From the NCBI RefSeq assembly GCF_041583195.1, contig NZ_JBFHGL010000012.1:1-64000 (forward strand): a DNA stretch of 64,000 nt, written 5' to 3'. Origin of the DNA: Sulfurimonas sp. GTDB taxonomy: Bacteria; Campylobacterota; Campylobacteria; Campylobacterales; Sulfurimonadaceae. Positions 10,918 through 20,880 of this stretch are shown one piece after another (the stretch's first letter is position 1; each line of letters begins with the position of its first letter). Below the pieces are notes generated by a model, which was given only the letters and a program-made list of their open reading frames with translations, made no database searches and had not been told where the DNA came from. A program made the position numbers and the translations under genes.

Positions 10918-12234
10918 ATGTTTAAAAAAGTAATGCCTCTTTCAATTATTCTCTCACTTAGATTTTTAGGTCTGTTTTTAGTTTTACCAATCATCTCTGT
11001 GTACGCATTGACGCTTGAAGGTGCCACACCGTTACTTGTTGGAATAGTTGTTGGTGGATACGCTTTAACACAAGCAATTTTTCAAGTTCCTTTTGGAAAT
11101 ATGAGTGACAAGATAGGACGAAAACCTACACTTTTAGTCGGTCTTCTTATTTTCTTGATAGGTTCACTTATTGCTGCATACGCTACAGATATATATACAT
11201 TAATGTTAGGACGTTTCTTGCAAGGTGCAGGAGCTATCGGTGCTGTAATTACTGCTATGATATCTGATCTTGTTGAAGAGGAAAAACGTGCAAAAGCTAT
11301 GGCAGTTATGGGTGCAAGTATTGCTCTTAGTTTTGCGATAGCTATGGGTGCTGGTCCAATTCTAGGAGCTAAATATGGAGTTGACACTCTATTTATTATA
11401 ACTGCAGTATTATCAGTTCTAGCTATCATTTTACTTTTTACAAAAGTTCCTACACCACCTCGCATAAAACATACATATCATGAAAAAGCAAAAACATCAG
11501 ATATACTAAAAGATCCAAACCTTTTAAATATGATCATCATAAACGCTATGCAAAAAGGTCTTATGACTGTTGCATTTGTACTTATACCAATAATCTTAAC
11601 AAGTGATAGTTTTGGATGGGCTAAGTCAGATCTTTACATGGCATATCTACCAGCTATGGTATTTGGTCTTATCGCTATGGGACCAGCTGCCGTATTTGGT
11701 GAGAAGAAAAATAAACCACGCGAGATATTTTTAATCTCGATTGTATTATTTATAATCTCTTTTTTAATTATGGGACTTACAAATTCAAGTATGGTTTTTA
11801 TAGTTGGTGTTGTTGCATTTTTTATAGCTTTTAATATGATGGAGCCACTTGTACAGTCTATGATCTCCAAGTTTGCCAAAGTTCATCAAAAAGGTGCAGC
11901 TCTTGGTATGTCCAACTCTGCTGCATACTTTATGACTTTTATAGGTGGTACTAGTGCCGGATTATTATTAGATATATCAGACAGAGAAGTGCTTGGTGTA
12001 TCTATGGCTGTTCTTGCAGTCATTTGGTTACTTTGGACTTTTAAACTGCAAAACCCAACAAAACATTCCCATCTATTTATAAATCATGATCAAATTGATG
12101 AGACTAAATTAAATGCATTAGAGCATGAACATATCGCTGAGTGGTATATAAATGATACTGAAAATATTGTAGTTATTAAATATGTAAGCGATGCTATAAG
12201 CGAAGATGAACTAAAGTCTAAAATAATAATGTGA
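10918..12234 (+). CDS. MFS transporter with C-terminal cytoplasmic domain (YajR-like)
   Basis: A 12-helix major facilitator antiporter, 438 residues. The loop 2-3 signature GNMSDKIGRKP and GRFLQGAGAIGAV in helix 4 are present. After the last helix (about residue 375) comes a soluble tail of about 60 residues (EHIAEWYINDTENIVVIKY). This resembles the ferredoxin-like YAM domain of E. coli YajR in position and pattern. Substrate is unknown; efflux is likely. The frame is open from 10882, but the ATG at 10918 follows AGGA and starts the typical N-terminus. A TATAAT lies at 10875-10880. Confidence 0.88.
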   Translation: MFKKVMPLSIILSLRFLGLFLVLPIISVYALTLEGATPLLVGIVVGGYALTQAIFQVPFGNMSDKIGRKPTLLVGLLIFLIGSLIAAYATDIYTLMLGRFLQGAGAIGAVITAMISDLVEEEKRAKAMAVMGASIALSFAIAMGAGPILGAKYGVDTLFIITAVLSVLAIILLFTKVPTPPRIKHTYHEKAKTSDILKDPNLLNMIIINAMQKGLMTVAFVLIPIILTSDSFGWAKSDLYMAYLPAMVFGLIAMGPAAVFGEKKNKPREIFLISIVLFIISFLIMGLTNSSMVFIVGVVAFFIAFNMMEPLVQSMISKFAKVHQKGAALGMSNSAAYFMTFIGGTSAGLLLDISDREVLGVSMAVLAVIWLLWTFKLQNPTKHSHLFINHDQIDETKLNALEHEHIAEWYINDTENIVVIKYVSDAISEDELKSKIIM

Positions 12235-12330
12235 CAATTTAGTTACATTTTTTTTACATTTTTTTATTTTAAAGTTATCTAATCAGATTTATTTTTGTAC
12301 CGGTGTTTTAGGTATCAAAAGGAGTTAATC

Positions 12331-12513
12331 ATGGATTGGATAGAAAAACAAATACACTTTCCAAACGAAAAAGATAAATATGAAGATGAAAAAGCTAAGA
12401 CTTTTGACAGTCTTAGCATAACTTGTGAAGATGGCTTAGATTATCATTATCTAAGCGCGGAGACTACTTCTGTGGAGTTACATACATATTGTAGTAACGA
12501 CCCTCAAACTTAG
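12331..12513 (+). CDS. Small acidic hypothetical protein overlapping infC convergently
   Basis: A 60-residue frame ([20 protein letters not shown]) with AAAGGAG six bases before its ATG. No membrane segment and no family recognised. Its last 50 bases overlap the end of infC on the other strand, and its middle contains a strong hairpin plus T run that is best read as the infC terminator. Either the DNA has a double use or the frame is not a gene. The good SD keeps it in the list, at low confidence. Confidence 0.4.
   Translation: MDWIEKQIHFPNEKDKYEDEKAKTFDSLSITCEDGLDYHYLSAETTSVELHTYCSNDPQT
12389..12417 (-). terminator. Intrinsic terminator of the thrS-infC operon
   Basis: A perfect 9-bp inverted repeat (GCTAAGACT / AGTCTTAGC, plus-strand 12394-12402 and 12409-12417) with a 6-base loop. 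On the minus strand it is followed at once by TTTTT. It lies about 47 bases beyond the infC stop. A second perfect 8-bp hairpin (12434-12441 / 12449-12456) without a T run lies between it and infC. The first is a classic rho-independent terminator. Confidence 0.75.
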
Positions 12514-12982
12514 GTTCTTTTTCCATTACTGCAATATCCTCAACCATTGGCCATACACGAAGTAAAACTTCTTTAGCTGCCTCTGGATGAGCCATCTCGC
12601 GACCTTTTAAAAATACACGGAACTTAACGTGTTTCCCTTTTTCTAAAAATTCACGAGCATGTTTAACTTTATAAGCTATATCGTTTTCAGCAATCTTAAC
12701 AGATAGTTTAATCTCTTTTACATCTATTTTAACTTGCTTTTTTCTTTGCTCTTTTAGTTGCTTCTCTTTTTGGTATTTAAATTTACCGTAGTCCATAATC
12801 TTTGCAACTGGCGGTTTAGCATCCGGTGCAATTAACACCAAGTCTAAATTCATCTCATTCGCTTTATCCATAGCTTCATCTGTTGATATTACACCTAAAG
12901 ACTCACCACCGTCTATATTACATCTTACCTCAGGAACCCTGATATCGTCATTCATTATGACACGGTCTTTTTTATTACTCAA
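12464..12982 (-). CDS. infC: Translation initiation factor IF-3
   Basis: Binds the 30S subunit, blocks premature 50S joining and checks start-codon pairing. The N-terminal domain (about 1-80) carries [11 protein letters not shown] and [18 protein letters not shown]; the C-terminal domain contains [16 protein letters not shown] and ends [11 protein letters not shown]. At 172 residues it is the family length. Its ATG overlaps the thrS stop by four bases (ATGA), so the two are translationally coupled, the usual thrS-infC order. Confidence 0.97.
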   Translation of the reverse strand: MSNKKDRVIMNDDIRVPEVRCNIDGGESLGVISTDEAMDKANEMNLDLVLIAPDAKPPVAKIMDYGKFKYQKEKQLKEQRKKQVKIDVKEIKLSVKIAENDIAYKVKHAREFLEKGKHVKFRVFLKGREMAHPEAAKEVLLRVWPMVEDIAVMEKEPKFEGRYYNMYVTPQK

Positions 12983-14787
12983 AAATTTACCTCATTAATT
13001 TTAGTTTTTATAAGAGTCAAGAACTCATCTTCACTCAAGTTATATTGTTCGCGAGAACGTCTGTCACGAACTGCCACAGTTTTACCCTCTACCTCTTCAT
13101 CACCAATAATGATTAGCATAGGTACACGGCTTTTTTCAGCTGTACGGATTCTTTTATTTAAAGAATCATTCTTATCGTATATACTACTATCGGCACCAAT
13201 GTCGATAAGTTTATCTGATAAATCCTTAGCATACTCTTTATGAGTGTCTGCTATAGGGATGATAGCTACCTGCGTAGGTGCTATGAACATTGGGAATTCA
13301 CCAGCGTAGTGTTCAGTTAAAATACCTACAAAACGCTCAAATGAACCAAGAATCGCACGGTGGATCATAACTGGCTGAATCTTTTCATTGTCATCTGCAT
13401 TATATTCAAGTGCAAAACGCTCAGGCAGGTTGAAGTCTAGCTGAACAGTACCACACTGCCATTCACGACCGATTGCATCCGTGATCTTAATATCGATCTT
13501 AGGACCGTAAAAAGCTCCACCACCCTCATCGATCTCATATGCTAATTCGTTTTTATCCATTGCAGCTTTAAGAGCATTTGTAGACACTTCCCAAACCTCA
13601 TCACTACCAACGGCTTTTTCAGGTTTAGTAGAGATCATCATCTTATAATCAAATTCAAAAGTTGTCATGATCTTATCAACAAAATCAACAACTTCAATGA
13701 TCTGCTCTTCGATCTGATCAGCTCTACAGAAAATGTGTGCATCATCTTGTGTAAATTCACGTACACGGAAAAGTCCGTGAAGTGCACCAGTGAACTCGTG
13801 GCGGTGAACTACACCGTACTCAAAGTACTTGATTGGTAAGTCACGGTAAGAGTGAAGCTCATCTTCATAAACTTTAATATGACCTACACAGTTCATTGGT
13901 TTTACACCAAACTCTACTTCATCGATTTCAGTGAAGTACATATTCTCACCGTAGTTTTGGTAGTGTCCAGATGTTTTCCATAGATCACTTCTTAACATCT
14001 CAGGACCACGAACAGGCTCATAACCGCGTTTACGGTGAGCTTTGAAAAGTAGGTCTTCTAGACGTGAACGTAAACGTGCACCAGCTGGAAGCCATAGTGG
14101 GAAACCTGCTCCGATCTCTTCACGGAATGTAAATAGTTTCATCTCATTACCGATCTTTCTGTGATCACGTTTTTCAGCTTCACGAAGCATATCCATGTGA
14201 GCCGTTAGAGATTCTTTATCTGCAAAAGCGATTCCGTAAATACGAGTTAACATCTCATTTTTAGAATCACCGCCAAGATAAGCTCCTGCTATTTTTAAAA
14301 GTTTAAAGTAGCGAATAAGCCCTACATTTGGCAAGTGTGGTCCACGACATAAGTCTTCAAATTCACCTTGTTTGTAAATACTTACAGTATCACCCGGGAT
14401 ACGTTTCATTACTTCAAGTTTCAGATAATCATCTTTGAACTTATTCTTCGCTTCGTCCATTGAGATCGAGTACTTTTCTATCTCTGCTTTTTTCTTAGCA
14501 AGTTTGATCATCTCTTTTTCAATGCGTTTTAGGTCAGCTTCACCTATCTCTTCGTTAGTTTTAAAGTCGTAGTAAAACCCCTCTTTTACTGTCGGTCCTA
14601 CGTAAAACATCGCGTCTGGATATAAGTTTTTAATAGCTTGAGCCATTAGGTGAGCAGTAGAGTGACGAAGTACGTCCAGAGATTCTGGAGAGTTGTCCAA
14701 CTCTATAGCTTCACCTTCGAAACCTATCTCTCTTGCTGTTTGAAGATCAATAATTTCGTCGTTGTGTCTTAGTGCAATAGCATCCAA
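12979..14787 (-). CDS. thrS: Threonyl-tRNA synthetase
   Basis: Charges tRNA-Thr. The class II core is complete: editing-domain motif [11 protein letters not shown], zinc and active-site segments around [14 protein letters not shown]-like [18 protein letters not shown], and [11 protein letters not shown], then an anticodon-binding C-terminal domain. At 602 residues it is shorter than the 640-residue E. coli enzyme because the N-terminal TGS domain is missing or reduced to about 35 residues. I recall the same short form in Campylobacter and Helicobacter, so this is a lineage trait and not a truncation. Confidence 0.97.
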   Translation of the reverse strand: MDAIALRHNDEIIDLQTAREIGFEGEAIELDNSPESLDVLRHSTAHLMAQAIKNLYPDAMFYVGPTVKEGFYYDFKTNEEIGEADLKRIEKEMIKLAKKKAEIEKYSISMDEAKNKFKDDYLKLEVMKRIPGDTVSIYKQGEFEDLCRGPHLPNVGLIRYFKLLKIAGAYLGGDSKNEMLTRIYGIAFADKESLTAHMDMLREAEKRDHRKIGNEMKLFTFREEIGAGFPLWLPAGARLRSRLEDLLFKAHRKRGYEPVRGPEMLRSDLWKTSGHYQNYGENMYFTEIDEVEFGVKPMNCVGHIKVYEDELHSYRDLPIKYFEYGVVHRHEFTGALHGLFRVREFTQDDAHIFCRADQIEEQIIEVVDFVDKIMTTFEFDYKMMISTKPEKAVGSDEVWEVSTNALKAAMDKNELAYEIDEGGGAFYGPKIDIKITDAIGREWQCGTVQLDFNLPERFALEYNADDNEKIQPVMIHRAILGSFERFVGILTEHYAGEFPMFIAPTQVAIIPIADTHKEYAKDLSDKLIDIGADSSIYDKNDSLNKRIRTAEKSRVPMLIIIGDEEVEGKTVAVRDRRSREQYNLSEDEFLTLIKTKINEVNF

Positions 14788-14817
14788 ATTAATTTGTCCC
14801 TATATAAAAATTTTTGC

Positions 14818-14823
14818 TATAAT
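14818..14823 (+). promoter_or_regulatory. Candidate -10 box for the methyltransferase gene
   Basis: TATAAT preceded by TTTTTGC, 27 bases before the ATG at 14851, in the short region divergent from thrS. No convincing -35 box, which is common for campylobacterote sigma-70 promoters. Confidence 0.5.
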
Positions 14824-14850
14824 AACTAAAAATCACTTCAAAGTCGATAA

Positions 14851-15492
14851 ATGCTATGCAAACTCTGTAACCTTCCTGTATTAAATATTCAAGATAAGCG
14901 CAATAATTGGGAGTTTTTTCACTGTCAGAAATGTGAATTTATTTTTAAAAATTCGCTTGATTTTGTAAGCGATGAAGATGAGTTAAAACAATATAATAAT
15001 CACAATAACACTATGGACTCTCCGGGTTATGTTGAGATGTTTGAGAAGTTTATGAGTAATACATTTGAAGAGCACATTGATGATGTACAAACAGCATTAG
15101 AGTTTGGAAGCGGACCAGGACCTGTTTTAAGTGAACTTCTTAAAAGACGTGGATTAAAAGTAGATATTTATGATAAATATTTTTCACCAAATAAAGTATA
15201 TGAAGGTAAAAAATACGATTTAATCACTTCAACTGAGGTGATCGAACATATAGAAAATCCTTTAGAGATCTTTGAGTTTTTCTCAGAGCATGTAAAAAGC
15301 GGTGGCTATTTGGCTTTAATGACACAGTTTCATACAAACGTGCCAGAAGAGTTTAAAAAGTGGTGGTATAAAAATGATCCGACACATATATGTTTTTTTC
15401 GCCCTCGTACTTTTGAAGTCCTTGCACAAAAAAGTGGCTTTAAAATATTAAAGAATGATTCTAAAAAGAGTATACTTTTACAAAGGATATAG
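14851..15492 (+). CDS. Zinc-ribbon plus SAM-dependent methyltransferase
   Basis: A 213-residue class I methyltransferase. Residues 1-35 hold two CxxC pairs (CKLC and CQKC), likely a zinc ribbon. The Rossmann motif I is ALEFGSGPGPVLSELL near residue 90, followed by LITSTEVIEHIENP (post-motif II), typical of the Methyltransf_23 type. Substrate unknown; no biosynthetic neighbours help. The following DUF2721 gene begins directly after its stop, so the two form an operon. Confidence 0.8.
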   Translation: MLCKLCNLPVLNIQDKRNNWEFFHCQKCEFIFKNSLDFVSDEDELKQYNNHNNTMDSPGYVEMFEKFMSNTFEEHIDDVQTALEFGSGPGPVLSELLKRRGLKVDIYDKYFSPNKVYEGKKYDLITSTEVIEHIENPLEIFEFFSEHVKSGGYLALMTQFHTNVPEEFKKWWYKNDPTHICFFRPRTFEVLAQKSGFKILKNDSKKSILLQRI

Positions 15493-15972
15493 ATGTTTAT
15501 ACCAGAAGATTCAAGTGTTATCACTACAGTTTCATCTTTAATACAACTATCAGTTGCTCCTGTTTTCTTACTTGCTGGTGTTGCAGGACTTTTAAATGTA
15601 TTTACAAACAGACTGACAAGGATTATAGATAAGTTGGAAAGTTTAGATGATTATGTTCATCAAAAAGAGCTCAAAGATCCAAGTTATCATCCATCAGATG
15701 CTGTTTGTACAAGAAGAAAAAACCTTCTTAAACGTATGCAAAATACTAATTTGGCAATATTTTTCGCAACGGCAACAGGGCTTATGGTAGCTTTAGTAAT
15801 TATTAGTGTGTTTTCCAGCTCTTTGATGTCTTATCATGCAGAGACTTTTATATCTGTACTTTTTGTACTCGCTATGTTTTTTTTAATAATGTCTTTATTG
15901 GTATTTTTAAGAGAGATATCTTTTACAATCTCATATATAAAAGATAAAAAGGAACATATTTTTATAGAGTAA
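15493..15972 (+). CDS. DUF2721 family membrane protein
   Basis: A 159-residue inner-membrane protein with hydrophobic segments near residues 18-36, 90-112 and 120-142. The stretch QLSVAPVFLLAGVAGLLNVF followed by NRLTRIIDK is the signature of DUF2721, a family of unknown function. Its ATG starts on the base after the stop of the methyltransferase gene, and the pair ends at a hairpin terminator that overlaps the end of the convergent ilvD gene. Confidence 0.8.
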   Translation: MFIPEDSSVITTVSSLIQLSVAPVFLLAGVAGLLNVFTNRLTRIIDKLESLDDYVHQKELKDPSYHPSDAVCTRRKNLLKRMQNTNLAIFFATATGLMVALVIISVFSSSLMSYHAETFISVLFVLAMFFLIMSLLVFLREISFTISYIKDKKEHIFIE

Positions 15973-15997
15973 CGGAGGCTATTAAAGCTCCGTTTTT
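15972..15997 (+). terminator. Terminator of the methyltransferase-DUF2721 operon
   Basis: Inverted repeat ACGGAG(g)CT / AGCTCCGT (8 pairs, one bulged G, five-base loop) followed by TTTT. It starts on the last base of the DUF2721 gene and covers the last codons of the convergent ilvD. Confidence 0.6.
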
Positions 15998-17670
15998 AAA
16001 ACTGCACCGTTAGATGCATTAGATACTAGAAGTTGGTAACGTTTTAACCATTTAGATTTTACTTCGTTTTTGTAAGGCTTGAATTTAAGTCTTCTTTCTT
16101 CTAATACTTCATAATCAACATTTAACTGTAATAAGTGAGCATCAACATCTAACTCGATCTCATCACCATCTTCGATTAAAGCAATAAGTCCACCCTCAGC
16201 AGCTTCAGGTGAAACATGACCGATCGAAGCTCCACGAGTAGCACCAGAAAAACGTCCGTCTGTGATCAGTGCAACACTCTCACCAAGACCCATACCCATG
16301 ATAAGTGAAGTAGGAGCAAGCATCTCTTGCATACCTGGTCCACCTTTTGGTCCCTCGTAACGGATAACTACAACATCACCAGCTTTAACTTTGTGACCTA
16401 AAATACCAGCAAGTGCTTCAGGTTGAGAGTTAAAACATACCGCTTTACCTTTGAACTGACGCATACTTGGAGCAATACCTGCAGTTTTTACAACAGCACC
16501 CTCTTCTGCTAAGTTACCAAATAAAATTGAAAGACCGCCAACCGGTGAGTAAGCATTTTCATTTGTATGAATAATATTTTCATCTAAGATCTTGGCATCA
16601 GCTATACGCTCACCTATAGTCTCACCAGTTACAGTAGGATTATCTAAATGTAGCATACCACCACGCTTAGAAACCTCTTTCATAACTGCATTTACACCAC
16701 CTGCTTTGTTGATGTCATCCATGTGAACAGTTGATAGTGACGGTGAAATTTTTGCAATGTGAGCTACATTTTTAGCTATTTCGTTGATTTTTGTAATATC
16801 AAACTCAACTTCAGCCTCTCTAGCGATCGCTAACATATGTAATACAGTGTTTGAGCTTCCACCCATAGCCATATCTACAACAAATGCGTTGTGAACAGCT
16901 TTTTCATTTAATACATTACGGATATTATATTTTTCAGGTTTCTCAGCTTTTGCCATCTCAACTACACGACGAGCAGCTTTTTTAACCATCTCTATACGCT
17001 CTGGTGTCATAGCTAAAACAGTTCCGTTACCAGGAAGTGCAATACCCATAGCTTCACATAAAGTATTCATAGAGTTAGCCGTAAACATACCTGAACAGCT
17101 TCCGCCTGACGGACAAGCTTCACACTCGATCTCGTAAAGCTCTTCATCAGTCATTTTTCCTTCAGCATGTTGACCAACAGCCTCGAATGCAGTAGCTAAA
17201 TCAATAGGAGTTCCATCTTTTTTATGTCCGGCAGCCATTGGTCCACCTGATACAAATACAGTTGGAACATTTACACGAAGTGCCCCCATAATCATACCCG
17301 GAACGATCTTGTCACAGTTAGGAATACAAACCATAGCATCTAGTTTGTGAGCGTTCATAACAGTCTCCATAGTATCTGCGATCAGCTCACGTGAAGGAAG
17401 TGAATAAAGCATACCGTCATGCCCCATAGCTATACCATCATCAACACCTATAGTGTTGAAAACAAACGGTACACCGCCAGCTTCACGGATAGCTTCTTTT
17501 ACTATCTCGCCATACTCATGCAGGAAAAAGTGTCCAGGAATAATGTCTATGTATGAATTAGCAATCCCGATAAACGGCTTGTCAAAATCTTCATCTTTTA
17601 AACCTGTTGCACGAAGTAGTGAACGATGCGGTGCTTTGTCAAACCCTTTTTTTATGATGTCACTTCTCAT
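15982..17670 (-). CDS. ilvD: Dihydroxy-acid dehydratase
   Basis: Fe-S dehydratase of valine, leucine and isoleucine synthesis, turning 2,3-dihydroxy acids into 2-oxo acids. Cluster-binding cysteines are in [11 protein letters not shown] and [17 protein letters not shown]; the C-terminal [19 protein letters not shown] is the other signature. At 562 residues it has the usual length. It stands alone on the minus strand; its leader contains the TATA-like stretches between 17671 and 17710. Confidence 0.97.
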   Translation of the reverse strand: MRSDIIKKGFDKAPHRSLLRATGLKDEDFDKPFIGIANSYIDIIPGHFFLHEYGEIVKEAIREAGGVPFVFNTIGVDDGIAMGHDGMLYSLPSRELIADTMETVMNAHKLDAMVCIPNCDKIVPGMIMGALRVNVPTVFVSGGPMAAGHKKDGTPIDLATAFEAVGQHAEGKMTDEELYEIECEACPSGGSCSGMFTANSMNTLCEAMGIALPGNGTVLAMTPERIEMVKKAARRVVEMAKAEKPEKYNIRNVLNEKAVHNAFVVDMAMGGSSNTVLHMLAIAREAEVEFDITKINEIAKNVAHIAKISPSLSTVHMDDINKAGGVNAVMKEVSKRGGMLHLDNPTVTGETIGERIADAKILDENIIHTNENAYSPVGGLSILFGNLAEEGAVVKTAGIAPSMRQFKGKAVCFNSQPEALAGILGHKVKAGDVVVIRYEGPKGGPGMQEMLAPTSLIMGMGLGESVALITDGRFSGATRGASIGHVSPEAAEGGLIALIEDGDEIELDVDAHLLQLNVDYEVLEERRLKFKPYKNEVKSKWLKRYQLLVSNASNGAVLKTEL

Positions 17671-17749
17671 AATAATCCTTATAATGTATAAATAATTAAC
17701 GCGATTATAACATCATTTTGATTTTTTTTAAAATTTTTTACAAAAACTC

Positions 17750-17778
17750 TTTACATCGAAAAAAAAAACGGCTATAAT
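17750..17778 (+). promoter_or_regulatory. Promoter of the tRNA cluster
   Basis: -35 TTTACA (17750-17755), a 17-base spacer with a run of A, and -10 TATAAT (17773-17778). Transcription would start near 17785, about 25 bases before tRNA-Gly. Near-consensus strength fits a stable-RNA promoter. Confidence 0.75.
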
Positions 17779-17810
17779 TCCGTCTCACTTATGAAAATAA
17801 GCTGAAAATT

Positions 17811-17885
17811 GCGGGAATAGCTCAGTGGTAGAGCACAACCTTGCCAAGGTTGGGGTCGCGAGTTCGAACCTCGTTTCCCGCTCCA
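17811..17885 (+). tRNA. tRNA-Gly (GCC)
   Basis: 75-base cloverleaf: acceptor GCGGGAA / TTCCCGC, discriminator T, encoded CCA. The anticodon loop reads TTGCCAA, giving GCC. D arm GCTC...GAGC and T loop TTCGAAC are standard. First of four tRNAs. Confidence 0.97.
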
Positions 17886-17922
17886 TTATAAAACATTGTT
17901 AAACTGTGAAATCACTCACGAT

Positions 17923-18009
17923 GCCCAGGTGGCGAAATTGGTAGACGCAGGGGACTTAAAATCCCCCGGTAGCAATACTGTGCCGGTTCGAGTCCGGCCC
18001 TGGGCACCA
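17923..18009 (+). tRNA. tRNA-Leu (TAA)
   Basis: 87-base class II tRNA: acceptor GCCCAGG / CCTGGGC, discriminator A, encoded CCA, and a long variable arm. The anticodon stem GGGGA / TCCCC closes a loop with TAA. T loop TTCGAGT. Confidence 0.97.
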
Positions 18010-18028
18010 CTGATTGAAAATTGTGACT

Positions 18029-18102
18029 GGTGCCATCGCCAAGTGGTAAGGCCGCAGCCTGCAAAGCTGCTATCCCCAGTTCAAATCTGGGTGGCACCTC
18101 CA
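18029..18102 (+). tRNA. tRNA-Cys (GCA)
   Basis: 74-base tRNA: acceptor GGTGCCA / TGGCACC, discriminator T (U73 is the cysteine identity base), encoded CCA. The anticodon stem CAGC / GCTG encloses CTGCAAA with anticodon GCA. Confidence 0.97.
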
Positions 18103-18134
18103 GTTTATAATTTTTTATCGCTACAACAAAACGT

Positions 18135-18223
18135 GGATCTTTGGCAGAGTTGGTCGAATGCACCGGTCTTGAAAACCGGCGAGGGTCACACCTCCCTGAG
18201 TTCGAATCTCAGAGGGTCCACCA
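18135..18223 (+). tRNA. tRNA-Ser (TGA)
   Basis: 89-base class II tRNA: acceptor GGATCTT / AGGGTCC with two G-T pairs, encoded CCA, anticodon stem CCGGT / ACCGG around CTTGAAA (anticodon TGA), and a long variable arm (GAGGG...CCTCC). The discriminator base is A, where many bacterial serine tRNAs have G. Last in the cluster. Confidence 0.96.
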
Positions 18224-18457
18224 TTTTTCTTAAACACAATCCAATTATTTACAATACTTACAGAAATTTTTAACTAACTATTTCTATGTCTATATTTTTC
18301 ATATGCATCGGTCAGAAAACTGGAATATTTATCAACATCTTTCTATATGATTCTACACAGTTTTAATATTAAGTGTAATTTCAACACACTAATTCTCATA
18401 TAAAATAAACAGTCAATAAAAGTTCTCCTCTCAAAAAGAATCTTTTATTATTTAAGA

Positions 18458-18463
18458 TATAAT
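18458..18463 (+). promoter_or_regulatory. Candidate -10 box for the nuclease-like gene
   Basis: TATAAT 33 bases before the ATG at 18497, in a very AT-rich region, so chance is hard to exclude. The 266-base gap 18231-18496 otherwise shows no gene, repeat or att-like copy of the tRNA-Ser end. Confidence 0.3.
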
Positions 18464-18496
18464 AAAATTTAATTAAAAATCATACAAGGTATTGCC

Positions 18497-20350
18497 ATGA
18501 AATTAATTGATGTATTAAATGAAATGAATTCATTTGAAAAAAATCCTTTTTTAAAAATACTAGATAATATTATTTCTAGTGAACCTCAGGCTCAAAAAGA
18601 AATAGATAAAATTCTATCTTCATCAAATAAAGGTTTAAAAGATACTGATTTAAAAAATATTGTTGAAATTTTTTCACTTCTTCAAGATGAATTTTCAGAA
18701 CATATTGAAGATTCTTTATGCAATATGGAATCGCAAATAGATTTTATTTCTAATATTTTAATTCGTGATGGTAACGCTATTATGAGATACGATTGGTTAT
18801 CTAAACTATATGACCAAGAGATAAAATCTCATAAACAAAGTATCTCCAATCTACAAAAACAAATAGAAAATGACTCATCTGACTTAGATGAAAATCGTAA
18901 ACGAGATTATAAAATTTATAAATCGTGTGTACAAAGTGCTTATGAAAATGATTTACTTAATAATTTAGAACCTAAGATAAGTACAGATGAACAACATATT
19001 CTACAAACATTAGCAAATGAGCTTTCTCTTTCTCAAAACGAACAACAACTCGTAAACTACATGATTCTACCACTAGTTAAAAATAATTTAGATGATATTA
19101 TAAGTGACCTAAAAAATGCTGGTATTGTACTATTTTCAAAAAAAACAAATACAATGTATGTACCTAATGAAATAGTAGTATTACTACGCCATATTAAGGG
19201 TCGGGAAGTTGCAGATAAGCATTTAAGAAGAGTACTAAAACTTCTAAAAGATTCTCAAATAAATCTAGCATGTAAAAAACATAATATTACAATCAAAGAT
19301 ATCGGAATTGATGAAAAAATTAAAACTTTAATTGATAGTGGTATTTCATTTCGCCAACTATTATCTAATGATATCTATAAACCAAATACAAGCCTAACTG
19401 AACGTAAAGCAACTATCAATGAAATTGCTGAAAAGGGTCTAAAGTTTACTAAATCACCAAAAGGTTCCACTATTGACGATAAAATAAATAGTTTAATAGA
19501 GTATTTTGAAGAAATTAATAGTGCTGATACTATTGGTATTTCTGTAGGTGGTTATGAACATCTCTTACTTGACTTAGAAGAAGTCTTTAAGGCTAAAATA
19601 ACAAAAATAATAAAAGCTGTTTTTGAATTACAAGAAGAAAATGTGCTTGATGCGAGTATGTTATTAAATTACAATATTCGACCAAGAGATCTTCTTGAGT
19701 TACTAGATGACAACATGTTAAAAACTTTCTGTAACAAAAAAGATATAACAACAAGAGGCAATAATGTTCTTAATATTTTAGATGCTTATAAAAATACTGA
19801 CTATTTAGAGTTAGAAAATTACACAAGCATTGGCATGAGAGATTTAAACACTTTAAAATCCAATGGGATAGTTATCAAAGAAGCAGATTTAGGTATTAAA
19901 TTTGAAGAAATAACAAAAAATATCTTTATTCAACTTGGTTTGAATGTTGATGAAAACATGCGTAAAGAAATTAGTACAAATAAAGACAAAATTGATATCG
20001 TCATTAATTTAGATAACAATGACATAATTATTATTGAATGCAAATCAGTAAAAGAATCTGGCTATAATAAATTTAGTTCTGTTTCAAGACAAATTAAATC
20101 ATATGTTTCAGTGGCAGAAAAAAAAGGATATAAAGTTGTAAAGTCAATTCTGGTAGCACCAGACTTTACAGATGACTTTATAAAAGAATGCGAATTAGAT
20201 TTTGACCTTAATCTATCATTACTACAAGCAGAATCACTAAAAAACATCCTAGAAGCATTTAAAGATGCAAAAATTGAAAAATTCCCATATAAATTATTTA
20301 GAGATGTTGTTATTAAAGAAGACCGTATAGTTATGGCAATCAAAAAATAG
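18497..20350 (+). CDS. Uncharacterised protein with C-terminal PD-(D/E)XK nuclease-like domain
   Basis: A 617-residue protein with no membrane segment, not recognised as a whole. The long N-terminal part is helical and charged. Residues about 460-590 look like a restriction-endonuclease fold: a helix with FEEITKNIF (Glu near 468), KIDIVI (Asp near 498), IIIIECKSV (the E-x-K near 513) and then SSVSRQIKSYVSVAEKKG. This is the D...ExK pattern of Mrr and Holliday-junction-resolvase-like nucleases. The gene is visibly more AT-rich than its neighbours and sits directly after a tRNA cluster, as acquired genes often do. AAGG precedes the ATG. DNA defence or repair is a guess. Confidence 0.65.
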   Translation: MKLIDVLNEMNSFEKNPFLKILDNIISSEPQAQKEIDKILSSSNKGLKDTDLKNIVEIFSLLQDEFSEHIEDSLCNMESQIDFISNILIRDGNAIMRYDWLSKLYDQEIKSHKQSISNLQKQIENDSSDLDENRKRDYKIYKSCVQSAYENDLLNNLEPKISTDEQHILQTLANELSLSQNEQQLVNYMILPLVKNNLDDIISDLKNAGIVLFSKKTNTMYVPNEIVVLLRHIKGREVADKHLRRVLKLLKDSQINLACKKHNITIKDIGIDEKIKTLIDSGISFRQLLSNDIYKPNTSLTERKATINEIAEKGLKFTKSPKGSTIDDKINSLIEYFEEINSADTIGISVGGYEHLLLDLEEVFKAKITKIIKAVFELQEENVLDASMLLNYNIRPRDLLELLDDNMLKTFCNKKDITTRGNNVLNILDAYKNTDYLELENYTSIGMRDLNTLKSNGIVIKEADLGIKFEEITKNIFIQLGLNVDENMRKEISTNKDKIDIVINLDNNDIIIIECKSVKESGYNKFSSVSRQIKSYVSVAEKKGYKVVKSILVAPDFTDDFIKECELDFDLNLSLLQAESLKNILEAFKDAKIEKFPYKLFRDVVIKEDRIVMAIKK

Positions 20351-20378
20351 GTATATGCTAAAGAACAAACTATTAATC

Positions 20379-20876
20379 CTATTTTATAGCTTTAAGTACA
20401 TCCTCAAACCCACCCTCTATTATGCCATCGACAGAACACGCGATCATAAGGTTTATGGGGTGGTTAAAATCCTCAATTATTAATCCGTCTTTGTCGAGAG
20501 TATAATTCTCTTTGACACTTGTCTCATTTTTACTAAACCTGTCTATGTAGTCTGAACAATCTTCCATATAACCGTATACTTTTTTGCCAAGTCCCGTCGC
20601 ATATCCACATTCCCACACAGTCCCTGAATCTGGTTCGTACCCTCTAAAGCTGTTTAGGTTTGCAACCACTATGTCAGCTTCTTCGATCATCTTTCGATTG
20701 GCCTCAAATATATCTGAGGCTATTTTTCTCTTCTCTTGGTTAAAATCTACTTCATTATCAAGAGGGTACAGGCCTATAAATCCATAGTCCTGACACAGTT
20801 TGACATACTTTTTACCGATCTCTATAGAGTCTGTTTCAAATACGTCAAATCCAGCTATATATATTTTTTTAGACAT
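20379..20876 (-). CDS. Nucleoside 2-deoxyribosyltransferase family protein
   Basis: A 165-residue protein of the nucleoside 2-deoxyribosyltransferase fold: start KKIYIAGFDVF, the middle EADIVVANL, and the catalytic segment DSGTVWECGYATGLGKKVYGY with the family glutamate. These enzymes swap or hydrolyse the base of deoxynucleosides or nucleotides. The open frame runs up to 21002, but the ATG at 20876 with AAGG eight bases upstream fits the family N-terminus. It follows the small upstream gene by four bases. Role may be nucleotide salvage; a defence role beside the nuclease-like gene is speculation. Confidence 0.75.
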   Translation of the reverse strand: MSKKIYIAGFDVFETDSIEIGKKYVKLCQDYGFIGLYPLDNEVDFNQEKRKIASDIFEANRKMIEEADIVVANLNSFRGYEPDSGTVWECGYATGLGKKVYGYMEDCSDYIDRFSKNETSVKENYTLDKDGLIIEDFNHPINLMIACSVDGIIEGGFEDVLKAIK

Positions 20877-20880
20877 TATT

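Noticed and set aside
17896-18273. Open frames of 125 and 83 codons over the tRNA cluster
   Set aside because: They run through four complete tRNA genes with encoded CCA ends; such frames are artefacts.
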